Source: Thermoplasmata archaeon
GTDB lineage: Archaea > Thermoplasmatota > E2 > DHVEG-1
Direction of reading: 5' to 3'
DNA length: 5,449 nucleotides
Assembly: GCA_003651045.1 (NCBI GenBank)
Contig: QMTJ01000085.1
Coordinates: forward strand, 1 to 5,449
In this document: one piece after another, positions 5,437 to 5,449 of the stretch
How positions within the stretch are numbered: position 1 is the first letter of the stretch
Layout: each line of letters starts with the position of its first letter
Made by a program: the position numbers and the translations under genes
The notes under the pieces: model-generated
What the model was told of the DNA's origin: nothing
Seen by the model: the letters and a program-made list of their open reading frames with translations, nothing else
Database searches by the model: none

Positions 5437-5449
5437 CCATTATTCCAAA

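Overview
The window looks like chromosomal DNA from an AT-rich euryarchaeon. The evidence is a full-length archaeal KH–metallo-beta-lactamase–beta-CASP ribonuclease (aCPSF1/FttA), an archaeal 20S proteasome beta subunit with a short autocleaved propeptide, a single-domain TrkA-type RCK protein, and archaeal-style TATA boxes and U-rich terminators. Some aCPSF1 wording (for example the EATYGG beta-CASP motif) reminds me of Thermoplasmata-type sequences. That is an impression from memory, not a placement.

Layout. Positions 2-556 (+) hold the 3' part of a gene whose start lies left of the window. It encodes a cytoplasmic protein whose C-terminal half resembles a degenerate phospholipase-D-like fold of the kind used as a sensor domain in archaeal regulators. 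It converges on a set of four genes that all read leftward on the minus strand: a serine recombinase (5436-4618), trkA (3982-3329), psmB (3231-2590) and the aCPSF1/FttA gene (2495-585). The two convergent stops are only 28 bp apart, so each gene's U-rich terminator lies inside or against the 3' coding end of the other.

The three core genes are separated by 94-97 bp gaps, each with a usable TATA-like element. They can therefore be transcribed separately, although read-through from psmB into aCPSF1 is possible. aCPSF1/FttA ends transcription by cleaving nascent RNA at U-rich sites, psmB is the proteolytic subunit of the 20S proteasome, and TrkA gates potassium uptake. The psmB–aCPSF1 adjacency also occurs in Methanothermobacter (MTH1202/MTH1203, from memory), so this is a housekeeping neighbourhood.

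Positions 3983-4617 form a roughly 635-bp, very AT-rich, stop-rich gap with no credible gene but several inverted repeats. Beyond it is a short serine recombinase with an intact catalytic domain but no zinc-ribbon C-terminus. Two adjacent dyads abut its 3' end. This right-hand part is the accessory, probably mobile, portion. I see no clearly new multi-gene system. The best leads are the compact recombinase with its flanking dyads, the dyad-rich gap, and the PLD-like protein at the left edge.
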